Assembly: GCA_963825625.1 (NCBI GenBank)
Contig: CAWGUF010000004.1
Location: 137,182-201,181, forward strand
DNA: 64,000 nt
Source of the DNA: CAMDPA01 sp963825625
GTDB taxonomy: Bacteria; Pseudomonadota; Alphaproteobacteria; Rhizobiales; Hyphomicrobiaceae
Direction of reading: 5' to 3'
The notes under the pieces were generated by a model, which saw only the letters and a program-made list of their open reading frames with translations, did no database searches and had not been told where the DNA came from. This document shows, piece after piece, positions 8,516-17,559 of the stretch; the stretch's first letter is position 1, and every line of letters begins with the position of its first letter. The translations under genes were made by a program, and so were the position numbers.

Positions 8516-9832
8516 TCAGTCGACGCCGATCAGCCAATAGGTCGTTGCCGGTATGAACAGGATGATGGCGATGCGTACCATGTCGGAGAGAAAGAACGGC
8601 ACGATGCCTTTGAAGGAATCCATCAGCGGCACATCCTTCGCCAGCGAATTTATGACATAGACGTTGAGACCGATCGGCGGCGTGATGAGGCCGACCTCAG
8701 CCACAGACAACACCAATATGCCAAACCAGATCAGAATGACCGATTGGGGTATTCCAAGCTCCAGTCCGTTCACGATCGGCAACAGCACCGGCACGGTGAG
8801 CAGGATCATTGCCAGCGTATCCATCACGCAGCCGAGCACCAGATAGAGCAAGACGATTCCGATCATGATGGTCATCGGATTCCAGCCCAGCGCGCCGATG
8901 AAATCCGACAGCGCCTGCGGGATTTGCGACAACGCCAGGAACGACGAATAAAGCTCGGCACCGATCAAGATGAGGAAGATCATCCCGGTGATGCGCGCGG
9001 TCTCCTGCAAGGCGGCAAACAGGCCACGCCATCGCATCTCACCTGCGACCGACGCCAACAGGCCCGTCGATGCAGCGCCGACCGCAGCCCCTTCCGTCGG
9101 CGTGAATACGCCCATGTAGATGCCGCCGATGACGGTCAAGAAGATGAGCACGACTGGCCAGATCGTGCCGAGACTGACGACGCGCTCGCGCCAGTCAGCC
9201 TTTGGGCCGGCAGGCCCAGCGGATGGATACACCCGGACGTAGCACCAGACCGCAATCATATAGCCGATCGCGGCCAGGATGCCCGGGATGACGGCGGCAA
9301 GAAACAAGTGCGCCAGCGACTGCTCGGTCAGAATCGCGTAGATGACCAGAATGATCGACGGCGGAATGAGAATCCCCAGCGTGCCGCCTGCTGCCAGCAC
9401 GCCGGTCGACAACGCGCCCGAATACCCGAACCGGCGCATTTCCGGCATCGCGACAGTTGCCATGGTCGCGCCGGTTGCGATCGACGACCCGCAAATTGAT
9501 CCGAAAGCCGCACATCCGCCGATGGTGGCAATCGCCAGTCCACCCTTGCGGTGCCCCACCCACGCGCGCGCGGCACGGTAGAGCGCTTTTGAGATGCCGC
9601 CTTCAGCGGCGAACTGCCCCATCAGGACGAACAGAGGGATAACAGTCAATTCGTGGTTGGCGACCCGCGAATATGGCAGCTCCGCCAGCAACCCCATCAA
9701 GGGATGCAGCCCGGCCAGCAAGGCAAAACCGATGCCTCCGCACAGGATCATGGCGAGACCGATCGGCATGCGCAGCGCAATCAGCACCAGCAGGCCGACG
9801 AAGAGAACAGCCCCGATCTCGAAATTGCCCAT
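8516..9832 (-). CDS. dctM: TRAP transporter large permease (DctM family)
   Basis: 438 aa from the ATG at 9832, which overlaps the dctQ stop as TAATG. About 12 hydrophobic helices are present. Family marks include PLFVLMGQFAAEGGISKALY, IGGCAAFGSICGSSIATGATM, PEMRRFGYSGALSTGVLAAG and GTLGILIPPS. DctM is the sodium-driven membrane channel of tripartite ATP-independent periplasmic transporters that import carboxylates and related acids. Last gene of the minus-strand dctP-dctQ-dctM operon. The cargo cannot be read from the sequence; the nearby hydantoinase/carboxylase and catabolic genes suggest an organic acid. Confidence 0.95.
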   Translation of the reverse strand: MGNFEIGAVLFVGLLVLIALRMPIGLAMILCGGIGFALLAGLHPLMGLLAELPYSRVANHELTVIPLFVLMGQFAAEGGISKALYRAARAWVGHRKGGLAIATIGGCAAFGSICGSSIATGATMATVAMPEMRRFGYSGALSTGVLAAGGTLGILIPPSIILVIYAILTEQSLAHLFLAAVIPGILAAIGYMIAVWCYVRVYPSAGPAGPKADWRERVVSLGTIWPVVLIFLTVIGGIYMGVFTPTEGAAVGAASTGLLASVAGEMRWRGLFAALQETARITGMIFLILIGAELYSSFLALSQIPQALSDFIGALGWNPMTIMIGIVLLYLVLGCVMDTLAMILLTVPVLLPIVNGLELGIPQSVILIWFGILVLSVAEVGLITPPIGLNVYVINSLAKDVPLMDSFKGIVPFFLSDMVRIAIILFIPATTYWLIGVD

Positions 9833-10404
9833 TATCCACCGAGCGCCTTGAAACTTGCAACGATGCGGAGAAGGCACACGAGGGAGACAAGAGCCATAGA
9901 TGCAACTGCCACGGTGAGCGGTATCCACAGGGGGATCTGAAGCAGCGCGCTGAACTCGCCGTTGTAGAACTTGTCGACCAACGCATGGCTCATACGCCAG
10001 GCCAGAAGGCCGGATATGCCCATAAAGATCATGTCATGGATGATCTCCAGCACGCGTTTTGCCGACAGCGGAAGGGCGGATGTGAAAAATTCCGCCCGCA
10101 GATTGCCGTCGGTCGCATGCGTCATGGGGAAGAACAGGAATATCGCGATGGCGCAGACAATCTCGACCAGCTCGTAATCGCCGGGCAGCGGAGCGGAAAA
10201 GACGTAGCGCCCGAAGACGCTGGCAACAGTGATGGCGACGGCGGCCAGCAGAAAGACGCCGCCGACCATCGACATGGCCTTGGTGAGGGCAAGCAACGCT
10301 CGCCCTCCAACCGCAATCTCGATCGGGGGGGCGGCGTCTGAGGCATGCTCGCCCGGGACGGCACTGCCCGTTGCGGCACCTTCGGGACCGGGGGTGGACG
10401 ACAT
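9832..10404 (-). CDS. dctQ: TRAP transporter small permease (DctQ family)
   Basis: 190 aa. Four hydrophobic segments (VGGVFLLAAVAITVASVFGRYVF, ELVEIVCAIAIFLFFPM, a helix around HDMIFMGISGLLAWRM and a C-terminal helix WIPLTVAVASMALVSLVCLL) with the family motif FGRYVFSAPLPGDYELVE are typical of DctQ, which scaffolds the large permease. The first 35 residues are a proline/alanine-rich cytoplasmic extension. It begins three bases after dctP ends and overlaps dctM by one base, indicating translational coupling. Confidence 0.92.
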   Translation of the reverse strand: MSSTPGPEGAATGSAVPGEHASDAAPPIEIAVGGRALLALTKAMSMVGGVFLLAAVAITVASVFGRYVFSAPLPGDYELVEIVCAIAIFLFFPMTHATDGNLRAEFFTSALPLSAKRVLEIIHDMIFMGISGLLAWRMSHALVDKFYNGEFSALLQIPLWIPLTVAVASMALVSLVCLLRIVASFKALGG

Positions 10405-10407
10405 CGG

Positions 10408-11481
10408 CTACTTCTTATTGAGCTCGGCCTGATATTTCGCGATGAGGCGTTCGGCGTCGGCCAGAATCTCCTTGCCCGGATGGCCCTTTGCCGCGATGTC
10501 GGCAACCCACTTGTCGTAGACCGACTGCACTGCCTTGCGCCAGATTGCCACCTCGGACTTCGGCAGCGTGATGACCTCATGCTTCAGCTTGATGGCCTTG
10601 GCCTTGCCCGGCTTGTCGTCCTCGACCCAGCGCCGGCCGAACTCCTTGGCGACGGCCACTCCCGTGTTTGCGTCGATGACCTTTTTCAGCTCCGGCGGCA
10701 GCTTGGCATAGCTGTTCTTGTTCATGATTGTGACAAGTGGCGGCTCGTGCAGGGTGGAATTGGTATGGTAATTGGCGGCATCGATGGTCCGGATCGCGAG
10801 CGAGATCGACCACGGCGCGATGGCGCCGTCGACGACGTTCTGCAGCAGCGCCTCCGTCATCTTCAGACCCGGAATCGGCACCGGCGTGGCGCCGAGCGCG
10901 GTGAGGGCGTCAGAGGAGATGCGTGAGGGTGTGCGCAGCTTCAAGCCTTTGAAATCGGCCAACGTCTTGACTGGGCGCGGCTTCGTATGGATGACGGATT
11001 CACCGCCCGAGTGCCCGGCAATCAGGTAGACGTCGCCAAACTCCTTCTTGCCCCATTTGCGGATGAATTCGTCGATTGCGGGCGAAACGGCATCTGCTTT
11101 CTCACCGATGAACGGCAGTTCGAAAACGGTAACCAGCGGGAACAGCCCGGCTTTGTATCCAGGCAGGGTGAAGCCCATGTCGACCACACCGTTCTTGACC
11201 TGGTCGTAGATGTCTGGGGCCTTGCCGCCAAGCTGCATGGACCCGAACATCTGGATCTTGAGCTTGCCGCCCGATTTCTTCTCCATCTTCTGCATGAGCC
11301 ACTGGAGATTCTTGAAAGAGCGGGCGACGGGCGGCACGTGGGTATGGAATCTCAGTGTCACAGTCTGGGCACTGACGGACGGGGCAATGCCAATGCTCAC
11401 CGCCAGGCCGACGGCTGCGGCGAGGCCCACGCCCCTCGCAGTCAGGGCGGCGCGGCTGATTTCAGCTCTAAAAAGGCGCAT
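10408..11481 (-). CDS. dctP: TRAP transporter periplasmic solute-binding protein (DctP family)
   Basis: 357 aa from ATG 11481, preceded by GGGAGGA. The N-terminus is a signal peptide (LTARGVGLAAAVGLAVSIG, cleavage near VSAQ). The mature part has the DctP fold marks: RFHTHVPP, SGGKLKIQMFGSMQLGG, DMGFTLPGYKAGLFP, KGLKLRTPSRISSDALTALG and the C-terminal WVADIAAKGHPGKEIL. It captures the ligand in the periplasm and hands it to DctQM. First gene of the operon. It may bind an alpha-keto or hydroxy acid, but no ligand is assigned. Confidence 0.95.
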   Translation of the reverse strand: MRLFRAEISRAALTARGVGLAAAVGLAVSIGIAPSVSAQTVTLRFHTHVPPVARSFKNLQWLMQKMEKKSGGKLKIQMFGSMQLGGKAPDIYDQVKNGVVDMGFTLPGYKAGLFPLVTVFELPFIGEKADAVSPAIDEFIRKWGKKEFGDVYLIAGHSGGESVIHTKPRPVKTLADFKGLKLRTPSRISSDALTALGATPVPIPGLKMTEALLQNVVDGAIAPWSISLAIRTIDAANYHTNSTLHEPPLVTIMNKNSYAKLPPELKKVIDANTGVAVAKEFGRRWVEDDKPGKAKAIKLKHEVITLPKSEVAIWRKAVQSVYDKWVADIAAKGHPGKEILADAERLIAKYQAELNKK

Positions 11482-11991
11482 GGCAGTCCTCCCAGACGGA
11501 TACACGATTATTTGCCTTGCGGGCGCCAAAGAAGCGGCTGCCCGGGTGCCCGGATTTCCCAGGTTGTCCTGCTTGTCAATACATAGCTGTCACTCGCAAG
11601 GCAACTCCCTGACACCGATTGCCTCAGGGAACAGGCCGGCGCGCCACATTGGGCGCATGCGGCGAACAGCACACGCATCTGCCGGGGCCTGCCGAGGAGG
11701 TGAACAGACCAGACGTGCCAATTGTGGGGTCCGGAAGACTGGCGGGGGAGGATTTCGTTGGCTCAACAGACAGATAAACCAGCGGCCACGGACAGGCTCG
11801 GCCAGCCGCCGTGACGAGTAAAACAGGGACGGGCCGGTGCCTGAATGTCAATTAGACCAGCGCGGTAACTCACTGTAAAGGCCATGCAATCCTTTATTGA
11901 TGTTATAATATTCTTTTAACTGCTCAAAATGCATGTCTGGCCCCGCTCCCGCAGAATGGAGCGTCCTTGATGGACAAAAAATGAGGCCGAG
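11482..11991. other. Intergenic region between dctP and the first Tad/vWA gene
   Basis: 510 bases without a credible gene; short ORFs here lack ribosome binding sites and coding character. The dctP promoter should lie in the left part. The right part holds the AT-rich control region that is duplicated before the second vWA gene. Confidence 0.6.
11846..11923 (+). promoter_or_regulatory. Control region of vWA gene 1, copy A of a duplicated upstream element
   Basis: This 78-base AT-rich stretch aligns with 13817-13895 upstream of the second paralogue. Shared blocks in the same order are TGTCAATTxGACC, CGGTAACTC, AATCCTTTAT, TTATAA and TTAACTGC. A TATAAT box is present near 11903. Conservation of a non-coding segment between duplicated genes suggests promoter or operator function; the protein that binds is unknown. 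Confidence 0.55.
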
Positions 11992-13557
11992 ATGAACTCC
12001 AGTGTACTTTGCCGTTTGCGGCGGCATGAAAGTGGCTCAACTACGATCCTTTTTGGTCTTGCCGCGCTTACTCTCGTCGGTGCTGTCGGGGGAGCTATCG
12101 ACTACAACCGTTATGCTGCGGCCCGCCGCGCGACGCAGGCAGCGGTTGATGCAGCCGTGCTGGCCGGCGCGCGCACGCTGCTCATGAACCCTGACGATAG
12201 CACCGCAGCCATCAATGCCGCGACCAACTACTACAACGGGAACGTCGCGGGCCGCGTGCAGCTGGCCAGCGATACGATCTCGTTCAAGGTGGTCGAGAAC
12301 AAGACGGCTGTAACGGCGGAGGGCGGTGCGAAACTCGCCACGACCTTCCTCCAGGTGCTCGGCATTCCGCAGCTGACTGTGATGTCCCAGGCTGCTGCCG
12401 GTTTCCCGAAAGCCAAGATTTCCGGCGGCGGCGGCAGCGATATCGAGGTCGCTGTGATGCTCGATCTGACCGGCTCCATGTGCGACGACGGCGTTGGACC
12501 GTGCACGTCCGGCACCAAGCTTACCGCCATGAAAGACGCGGCGAAGGAACTGGTGGATATCGTCGTGCGCGATGAGCAGACGCCGAAGACCTCCAAGGTC
12601 GCGCTTGTGCCGTTCTCAACCAGAATCCGTGTTGCGCAGAACGGGGCCGGTGGGAACCTGATGACGCAGCTCACGGGCATGCCGGACACATGGTCCGGAT
12701 GGCGCATGATCTGCACCCAGAGCAACGGCGGGAGCGGCGGCAGCGAAGGTAACGGCGACTGGGAATGCCTGAATGAGGAATCCCAGTACCAGACGGACTG
12801 GAAGATCATGCCGTGCGTCACGGACCGCTACTACAATAGCAGCTCGAGCTACGACTATACCGACGACAAGCCCGGCTCTGGCGAATGGCTGAACGCGCAT
12901 GGCGGCGACCGCTCTCCCGAAAGCTGGGACAGCAGCGAAACGGCCCAGACCAGCTACACCGGTGCCACCCAGGCCGATCCATCCTACAACTGGAATTACG
13001 ACCCGACGGGATACTGTCATGATGTGTCCGAGGACAATTTGATCGTCCCGCTGACCTCGGACAAGACCTCGCTGAAATCCGCGATCGACAATCTGGAAGC
13101 TTACGGATCGACCAGCGGCACACTTGGCACGGCTTTCGCCTGGTACATGCTTTCGCCGAAATGGACCTCGATCTGGACGGGTCCAAGCGCGCCGGGCGGA
13201 TATAACCTGCTCACGACCCAGGGCAGCAACGGCGCGCCGCAGCTGCGCAAGGTGGCGGTGCTGATGTCGGACGGAGTCTACAATACCGTGCGCGGCTGGA
13301 AAGAGCAGGACCAGCAGGAGATGTCCAATCACGCCAAGCAACTGTGCACGAACATGAAGGCGGCCGGCATAGAGATCTACACGATCGGCTTCGCACTCGA
13401 CCAGCTTACGCCGTCCGAAAAGACGATCGCTGAGGATACGTTGCTGTCGTGCGGTTCCAGCGTGGAGCATTTCTACAATACGCTGACTGCCAACGAGCTC
13501 ACGGCCGCATTCCAGGACATCGGCATCAAGTTGACGTCAATTGCGCTTTCGAAATAA
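11992..13557 (+). CDS. Tad-domain / von Willebrand factor A protein (TadG-like), paralogue 1
   Basis: 521 aa, ATG 11992 with GAGG upstream. Residues about 12-60 are a TadE/TadG-type N-terminus (one transmembrane helix around 17-37 followed by DYNRYAAARRATQAAVDAAV), as in Flp pilus pseudopilin-like proteins. From about 150 a vWA domain follows with the metal-ion-dependent adhesion motif D158-L-T-G-S162. A long Gly/Ser/Trp/Tyr-rich insert (about 235-340) separates the two halves of the vWA fold. The protein is expected to be membrane anchored with the vWA part outside, in adhesion or pilus assembly. No tad secretion genes are nearby, so it may work alone. About two thirds identical by eye to the next gene. 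Confidence 0.88.
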   Translation: MNSSVLCRLRRHESGSTTILFGLAALTLVGAVGGAIDYNRYAAARRATQAAVDAAVLAGARTLLMNPDDSTAAINAATNYYNGNVAGRVQLASDTISFKVVENKTAVTAEGGAKLATTFLQVLGIPQLTVMSQAAAGFPKAKISGGGGSDIEVAVMLDLTGSMCDDGVGPCTSGTKLTAMKDAAKELVDIVVRDEQTPKTSKVALVPFSTRIRVAQNGAGGNLMTQLTGMPDTWSGWRMICTQSNGGSGGSEGNGDWECLNEESQYQTDWKIMPCVTDRYYNSSSSYDYTDDKPGSGEWLNAHGGDRSPESWDSSETAQTSYTGATQADPSYNWNYDPTGYCHDVSEDNLIVPLTSDKTSLKSAIDNLEAYGSTSGTLGTAFAWYMLSPKWTSIWTGPSAPGGYNLLTTQGSNGAPQLRKVAVLMSDGVYNTVRGWKEQDQQEMSNHAKQLCTNMKAAGIEIYTIGFALDQLTPSEKTIAEDTLLSCGSSVEHFYNTLTANELTAAFQDIGIKLTSIALSK

Positions 13558-13582
13558 CCGGCGCAAACGCCAGTACGGTCCC

Positions 13583-13611
13583 GACCCGAAGTCCTGCAGG
13601 GATTTCGGGTC
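13583..13611. repeat. Hairpin 3' of vWA gene 1
   Basis: GACCCGAA at 13583-13590 pairs with TTCGGGTC at 13604-13611 around a 13-base loop, 26 bases after the stop codon. No T-run follows, so it is a possible mRNA 3'-end structure rather than a classical terminator. Confidence 0.4.
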
Positions 13612-13816
13612 GCGAGCGGCGGCCGTCTGCCGGGATGTCCTGGCAGAGATACAGGCCGCCCCGCATTCTGGGAGTGATGCATGTAGCTGGCAGTGTGGCG
13701 GCGTGCGACGGCCGCCCAGATTTCGTTTGCCTAACCGATCGCCTCCAAAGGCCCCGCAAGCCAGGCATGCCGGGCTCTTGCATAGCCAGGAAAAACCGCG
13801 TGATTTAGCCGTTGCT

Positions 13817-13895
13817 GGTCAATTCGACCTGCACGGTAACTCGGCATAAATATCGTTCAAATCCTTTATGTCAATTATAACGTTCCGTTAACTGC
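13817..13895 (+). promoter_or_regulatory. Control region of vWA gene 2, copy B of the duplicated element
   Basis: Matches 11846-11923 in block order and spacing (GGTCAATTCGACC, CGGTAACTC, AATCCTTTAT, TTATAA, TTAACTGC) while the sequence between blocks and downstream leader differs. The distance to the start codon is about 70 bases in both copies. Confidence 0.55.
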
Positions 13896-13967
13896 CTAAG
13901 TTCAATCTCACCCCACGTGCGCCCACATCAAGGGAGCCGTTTCCACAACTCAGACATCGAGGCGGAG

Positions 13968-15527
13968 ATGAAATCGAGTTTGTTGAATAGCGTTTTGCGG
14001 CATCAAAGTGGCTCGACGACAATTGTTTTCGGCGCTGCAGCACTTGCACTCGTGGGCGCAATCGGCGGAGCGATCGACTACAACCGATACGCTGCGGCGC
14101 GTCGTGCCACGCAGTCCGCCGTGGACGCAGCGGTCCTGGCCGGTGCTCGCACGCTGCTCATGAATCCGGACAACACCAGCGCAGCCATCACCGCCGCGGC
14201 CAGCTACTACACCAGCAACATTGCCGGCCGCGCTACGCTTGCGAACGACACCATCGCTTTCCAGGTCACCGACAACAATTCGGCTGTCACCGCTACCGGG
14301 GAGGCGTGGCTGCAAACCTCATTCCTCCGGGTACTGGGCATTCCACAGATCAAGGTTGCATCGGCGGCCGGCGCCGGCTTCCCGAAGGGCAAGATCCTGA
14401 TGGGTGGCGGCAGCAACCTCGAAGTCTCCGTGATGCTCGACGTCACCGGCTCGATGTGCGCCGGCCAGTCGGTGCCGTGCACGTCGAGCAGCAAAATGGA
14501 TGCGATGAAGGACGGCGCGAAAGATCTCGTCGATATCGTGGTGCGCTCCGAGCAGACGCCGTACTACTCCAAGGTAGCGCTTGTGCCATTCGCTGCACGC
14601 GTCCGCGTCGGGCCCGATGGCGGGGGCGGTGCGATGATGCAGACGCTGACGGACCTCGATCCGACCTGGACGGGCTGGTTCAAGACCTGCACCGACGGCA
14701 GCGGCGGGTCCGAGGGCGAGGGCCAAAGCAACTGGCAGTGCAATGCGTACGAGGCCCAGCACAAGGAGAACTGGAAGATCATGCCGTGCGTCACCGACCG
14801 GTATCGCGAGGACACCGGCTATGACTACACGGACAGTGCACCCGGCGCTGGCGCCTGGTTCAATGCTCACGACGGCCGCCGCATGCCTGTTGGCCGGGAT
14901 AGCTCCGATACGCCAGCGACGACAAAGCTCGGCGTGACGCCGGCGGATCCGGCAGAGCATTGGAATTACCGCGAGAACGGCGCGTGTTCGCAGATGGACG
15001 ATGCCAACGAAATCATGCCGCTGTCGTCGGACAAGAGCGCGCTGAAGACCAAGATCGACAGCCTGGAGGCCGACGGCTCGACGGCGGGTGCTCTGGGCAC
15101 AGCGTTTGCCTGGTACATGCTGTCACCGAACTGGGCCTCGATCTGGACCGGCAACAGCGCGCCAGCGCCCTATTCGGAACTGACCGAAACCCAAGCCAAT
15201 GGCGCACCGAAGCTGCGCAAGGTTGCCGTGCTGATGTCGGACGGCGTGTTCAACACCTATCGCAGCTGGAACGGGCAGAACCAGCAGGATATGTCCAACT
15301 ATGCCAAGCAGATGTGCACCAACATGAAGGCGCAGGGTATAGAGATCTACACGGTGGGTTTCGCGCTCGACCAATTGTCGGCAGGGGAGAGGACGATTGC
15401 GGAGGACACCCTGCTTTCCTGCGGCACGACGGTCGATCACTTCTACAACTCGCTGACGCCGGCCGAGCTTGCTTCCGCGTTCCAGGACATCGGTGTCAAA
15501 TTGTCGTCGATCTCGCTGTCGAAATAG
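13968..15527 (+). CDS. Tad-domain / von Willebrand factor A protein (TadG-like), paralogue 2
   Basis: 519 aa from ATG 13968 (GGCGGAG upstream). Architecture equals the preceding gene: a Tad N-terminus with one membrane helix and DYNRYAAARRATQSAVDAAV, then a vWA domain with VMLDVTGSM. The central Gly/Ser/Trp insert has diverged most, while the KVAVLMSDGVFNTYRSW and IEIYTVGFALDQL strands are nearly identical to paralogue 1. A strong intrinsic terminator follows. The pair looks like a tandem duplication that included the promoter. Two different surface adhesins or dose duplication are both possible. Confidence 0.88.
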   Translation: MKSSLLNSVLRHQSGSTTIVFGAAALALVGAIGGAIDYNRYAAARRATQSAVDAAVLAGARTLLMNPDNTSAAITAAASYYTSNIAGRATLANDTIAFQVTDNNSAVTATGEAWLQTSFLRVLGIPQIKVASAAGAGFPKGKILMGGGSNLEVSVMLDVTGSMCAGQSVPCTSSSKMDAMKDGAKDLVDIVVRSEQTPYYSKVALVPFAARVRVGPDGGGGAMMQTLTDLDPTWTGWFKTCTDGSGGSEGEGQSNWQCNAYEAQHKENWKIMPCVTDRYREDTGYDYTDSAPGAGAWFNAHDGRRMPVGRDSSDTPATTKLGVTPADPAEHWNYRENGACSQMDDANEIMPLSSDKSALKTKIDSLEADGSTAGALGTAFAWYMLSPNWASIWTGNSAPAPYSELTETQANGAPKLRKVAVLMSDGVFNTYRSWNGQNQQDMSNYAKQMCTNMKAQGIEIYTVGFALDQLSAGERTIAEDTLLSCGTTVDHFYNSLTPAELASAFQDIGVKLSSISLSK

Positions 15528-15544
15528 CAGCACGACAGAGGCGC

Positions 15545-15588
15545 AAAAAAGCCCGCTCACCGTCAAGGTTTGCGGGCTTTTTCTTTTT
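15545..15588 (+). terminator. Rho-independent terminator of the vWA pair
   Basis: AAAAAAGCCCGC and GCGGGCTTTTTC form a 12-bp stem around a 15-base loop, followed by TTTTT, 18 bases after the second vWA stop. The A-run on the left makes it a plausible bidirectional terminator for the minus-strand operon end at 15607 as well. Confidence 0.9.
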
Positions 15589-15606
15589 GCGACTGACCGG
15601 CTGGCC

Positions 15607-17428
15607 TCAGCGGTCTGAGCCGGCCTTCATCTGTGCGGCATCGACGCGGCTGATCTGCTCGATGCGGACGTCGACTACGGCGACGCCGCCTTGCTCGACA
15701 ACCTCGATCGCCTTGGCGATCTCGCGCTCCATGTCCTCCAGGGTCGTGGCACTGGCCGAAGCCCTTGGCGCCCTGCGCCTCGGCCATCTTGACGAGATCG
15801 ACCTCCGGATCGTTCATGAACTGGCCGATCCACTTGTTCTCGACCGGACGGTCGCGCTGCAAGGCCATGCGTTCCTGGTGCTCGACGTCGTTGTTGTAGG
15901 AGATGTTGTTGGCGATCACGATCAGCATCGGTATGCGATAGTGCACTGCGGTCCAAACCGCGGTGACGCCCATCAGGTAATCGCCGTCACCAAGCACCGC
16001 CACCGGCATGCGGCCGGAGTCGGTATGCTGCAATGCCAGCGCGGAGCCGACTGCGATGCCCGGGCCGCCGCCGATGCCTCCGCCGCCATCCGAGCCCACA
16101 TAGTCGAGCGGATGCTTGAGCGGCCAGGTCGATCCGTTCCAGGACAATGAGACGTGGAGCAGGCTGTAGGCGCGGTCACCCAGCGCCTTCCTGAGACCCG
16201 AGCGAGAAATGATCAGGCCGCAGCGGCTCGCCCTTAGGCGGAGCTTTCAGCGCCGGCACCGGGCGCGGTCCTGCCGCCCAACCCTTCTTCGCCGGCCCAT
16301 CGGCGATACGAGACAGAAGTCCGGCGACCACCGCCTCCGGCTCTGCCGGCACGAACACGTCGACCGTGGGATGGATGTGGTGGTCCATGCTCCAGCCGTT
16401 GTGGATGATATGGTCAAGTGAGACCTGGATCACCTTCGCACCCGGCTGGGCATCGCCGAGCGCCAGCTTGAAGGCGCCGCCGAGATCGACCCAGTCGAGG
16501 CTGAGGATGACATCCGCTTCCTTGATCGCCTCGAGCCCTTCCTTCACCGGACGGCCTCGGGCATGCCGATATGCAGCGGGTGGTCGGTCGGGAATGCGGC
16601 GCCGACCTTGATGTCGGTCATGACACCAGCGCCCAGGCGCTCGGCCAGCTCGACGCGGTCGGCCCAGCCCTGCTCGCTGCGCGAGACGCGGCCGGCCAGG
16701 ATCAGCGGGCTTCTTGGCGCCTTCAGCAGCTTGGCGGCCTCGTCGAGCAGCTCGGCCGACGGCCCCTGGTTCATCTTCGGTACGAAACCGCATGGGATCG
16801 ATCGGCGCGCAGCGGCTCGTCCATCCGCATCTCCTGCATGCCGGCGTCGAGGTTGATGTAGACCGGGCCCATCGGCGCCTGGCGCCGACAGCCAGTAGCC
16901 GCGCAGCACCGCCTCGCGCGCGGCGCCAGGCGAGGCCGGCTCGTTGTCCCATTTCGTGTACGGACGGATGCAGCGCGCCCTGGTCCTGCGCGGTGTGGAT
17001 CCAGTCGATCCACGGCCGCCGCTTCATGGCGTCGATCGGACCGGTGGCGCCGAACACGATCGCCGGCATGCGGTCGCACCAGGCGTTGAAGAACGCCATC
17101 GTCGCGTGCATCAGGCCGACGTTCGAGTGGACCGCCGCCGCGATCGGCGTGCCCGTCACCTTGGCCCAGCCGTGCGCGATGGCGACCGCGTGCTCCTCGT
17201 GCAGGCAGAGCAGCATCTTCGGCTGATCGTTGCCGATGTGATTGACGAGGCTGTCGTGGAGGCCACGGAAACTCGCGCCGGGCGTCAGCGCGATGTAGGG
17301 ATATCGAGGGCGCGCAGCGCATCCGCCACGACGTCGCTGCCGAACAGCGCGTTGCCTTTCGACGGGATCGGTTTTTCTATACCGGTTCCCACGACTTTGC
17401 CTTTGTCTTTACTTCCCTTGGCGGCCAT
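15607..17428 (-). pseudogene. Thiamine-pyrophosphate-dependent enzyme (acetolactate synthase-like), broken by several frameshifts
   Basis: The family signal runs over the whole interval but switches frame at least six times. The start MAAKGSKDKGKVV at 17428 leads to ALRALDIP, then the frame shifts near 17300. It continues as LCLHEEHAVAIAHGWAKVTG (the TPP-activating Glu region). The central domain is in a third frame, and the TPP/Mg site GDGDYLMG..NNISYNND lies near 15890-16010. The last residues ..RVDAAQMKAGSDR end at the stop at 15607. The total of about 607 codons is the normal length for this family, so nothing large is missing. All segments still look coding, which fits either assembly errors or very recent decay. 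It closes the minus-strand catabolic operon; its natural role (2-keto acid decarboxylation or ligation) is inferred from family only. Confidence 0.75.
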
Positions 17429-17559
17429 GTGCGTCTCCACCCTCGTCGGTTGGCGTTGATCGATGCCTTGTTGACAGCAAAGTCCCAGCTTAAGGGGAAA
17501 CACGCCGGAACACTAGCTCCGCCGACGTTCGCCGTGCTCCGATAGACTTCCAGATCGTG

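Larger units (their letters stand above)
13558..13967. other. Intergenic region between the two vWA paralogues
   Basis: 410 bases with no credible gene. It contains the hairpin at 13583-13611 and the second copy of the control region at 13817-13895; the remainder is unremarkable. Confidence 0.6.

Noticed and set aside
11624..11851. 75-codon minus-strand frame upstream of the first vWA gene
   Set aside because: Pro/Ser/Arg-rich, no ribosome site, overlaps the conserved control region.
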